From the NCBI GenBank assembly GCA_036804525.1, contig DAIRSE010000004.1:62001-126000 (forward strand): a stretch of 64,000 nt of DNA. Reading direction: 5' to 3'. How positions within the stretch are numbered: the first letter of the stretch is position 1; every line of letters starts with the position of its first letter. This document shows, piece after piece, positions 63,438 to 64,000 of this stretch. The notes beneath the pieces were generated by a model. That model was given only the letters and a program-made list of their open reading frames with translations. It made no database searches and was not told where the DNA came from. The DNA comes from JBFLVT01 sp036804525 (GTDB taxonomy: Bacteria; Bacillota; Desulfotomaculia; Desulfotomaculales; JASEER01). A program made the translations under genes and the position numbers.

Positions 63438-64000
63438 TCATTTGATCGGGGAAAGGACCCTGAGCCTGTTTACGGTATTGGTCAACACCTCAAGAAAATA
63501 GTCGACGTCTTCTTCCGTATTCTCTTTGCCCAGGCTGACCCTTATGGAGCAACGCGCCACTTCGTCCGGGATACCCATAGCCAGGAGAACGTGTGATGAA
63601 ACCGACGACTCGGAGCTGCAGGCCGATCCGCTCGAAACGGCGATGCCGTTGAGGTCGAGGTCCAACAGGAGCGCTTCCCCTTCAATCCCTTCGAAGCTGA
63701 AGTGGGCGCTGTTCGGCAGGTGTTTTTCGGGGTGGCCGTTGATCCATACGCCCTTAAAGTTTTCCTTAACGTAATTGACCATCCGGTTCCGCAGAGCCTT
63801 CAACGTCCGGGCTTCGTCATCAAGGTTGCTGACAGCCAGCCGGCATGCCTCTCCTAGACCGATGATCCCCGGCACGTTCTCGGTGCCCGGCCGACGCCGC
63901 CGCTCCTGTCCTCCTCCCCTGTTGATGGGGCTCCAGCGGCAGCCCCGGCGGATCCACAACGCGCCCGCGCCCTTGGGACCGTAAATCTTGTGCGCCGAAA
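63438..64000 (-). CDS. iscS: Cysteine desulfurase, C-terminal part
   Basis: PLP enzyme giving persulfide sulfur from cysteine to IscU and MnmA. Cut by the right edge: 187 codons of the C-terminal half are present. At the edge the frame reads SAHKIYGPKGAGALWIRRG, the PLP-Lys motif (Lys in HKIYGPKG), continuing through RRRPGTENVPGIIGLGEA. The catalytic Cys lies in SSGSACSSESSVSSHVLLAMG. Loop length fits the NifS-like (group I) type. First gene of iscS-iscU-mnmA. Confidence 0.95.
   Translation of the reverse strand, partial: SAHKIYGPKGAGALWIRRGCRWSPINRGGGQERRRRPGTENVPGIIGLGEACRLAVSNLDDEARTLKALRNRMVNYVKENFKGVWINGHPEKHLPNSAHFSFEGIEGEALLLDLDLNGIAVSSGSACSSESSVSSHVLLAMGIPDEVARCSIRVSLGKENTEEDVDYFLEVLTNTVNRLRVLSPIK

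Noticed and set aside
1..64000. CRISPR arrays, tRNA or rRNA genes, prophage or transposase genes
   Set aside because: No regularly spaced repeat-spacer pattern, no tRNA-like T-loop with CCA end, no rRNA core sequence and no transposase or phage structural protein was recognised.

Overview
The window reads as one piece of chromosome from a spore-forming anaerobic Firmicute, most like the Desulfotomaculum/Pelotomaculum/Desulforudis type of Peptococcaceae. The grounds are: sporulation genes (spoIIM, spoVFA/spoVFB, ylmC, ylxY); moderately high GC with many GTG and TTG starts behind strong GGAGG ribosome sites; a Bacillus-like gene order; PyrR and SAM-I RNA switches; and a homocysteine-synthesis module known from anaerobes. 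The genus is an inference. I saw no tRNA, rRNA, CRISPR array, phage or transposase gene. Most genes lie on the minus strand.

Layout. 1-3270 (minus): DUF3866 gene, spoIIM, a yqzK-position small membrane protein, xerD and the start of deoB. 3336-5132 (plus): rqcH, behind its own sigma-A-type promoter. 5194-15675 (minus): a complete de novo UMP operon, pyrR-pyrB-pyrC-carA-carB-pyrK-pyrD-pyrF-pyrE, with a PyrR transcription attenuator before pyrR and a second PyrR site before pyrB that looks like a translational switch. 15698-22036: yqhV-like gene, MFS transporter, phosphosulfolactate synthase, DUF441 protein, rluD, lspA, and a DUF47/PiT phosphate pair.

22241-46266 (minus) is a nearly unbroken copy of the Bacillus ylx/ymx region: rimP-nusA-ylxR-ylxQ-infB-rbfA-nrnA-truB-ribF-(two small genes)-rpsO-pnp-ylxY-mlpA-dut-(membrane protein)-ylmC-(Clp-fold protease + 55-aa protein)-dapB-spoVFA-spoVFB-asd-dapG-dapA-rnj. 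It joins translation and RNA decay genes to the lysine/diaminopimelate pathway and to dipicolinate, which branches off at the DapA product.

46423-51926 (minus): copZ, trxA, an FmdB-type zinc ribbon, a regulator with three tandem HTH domains, a class B penicillin-binding protein, mltG and an unassigned P-loop GTPase. 52089-58616 (minus): a VanW/G5 protein, then the alaS-ireB-ruvX-DUF1292 block with an aldo/keto reductase-ferredoxin fusion inserted. 58995-61629 (plus): a SAM-I riboswitch controlling a COG1900 / NIL-ferredoxin / UPF0280 operon, the alternative homocysteine (sulfide assimilation) pathway. 61721-64000 (minus): a 57-residue zinc-ribbon gene, mnmA, iscU and a partial iscS.

The most interesting signals are the SAM-riboswitch homocysteine operon, the two-mode PyrR control, RNase J without a canonical start codon, a duplicated 195-bp element with inverted ends, heptamer-based repeats at the 3' ends of operons, and several small uncharacterised genes inside otherwise conserved operons.
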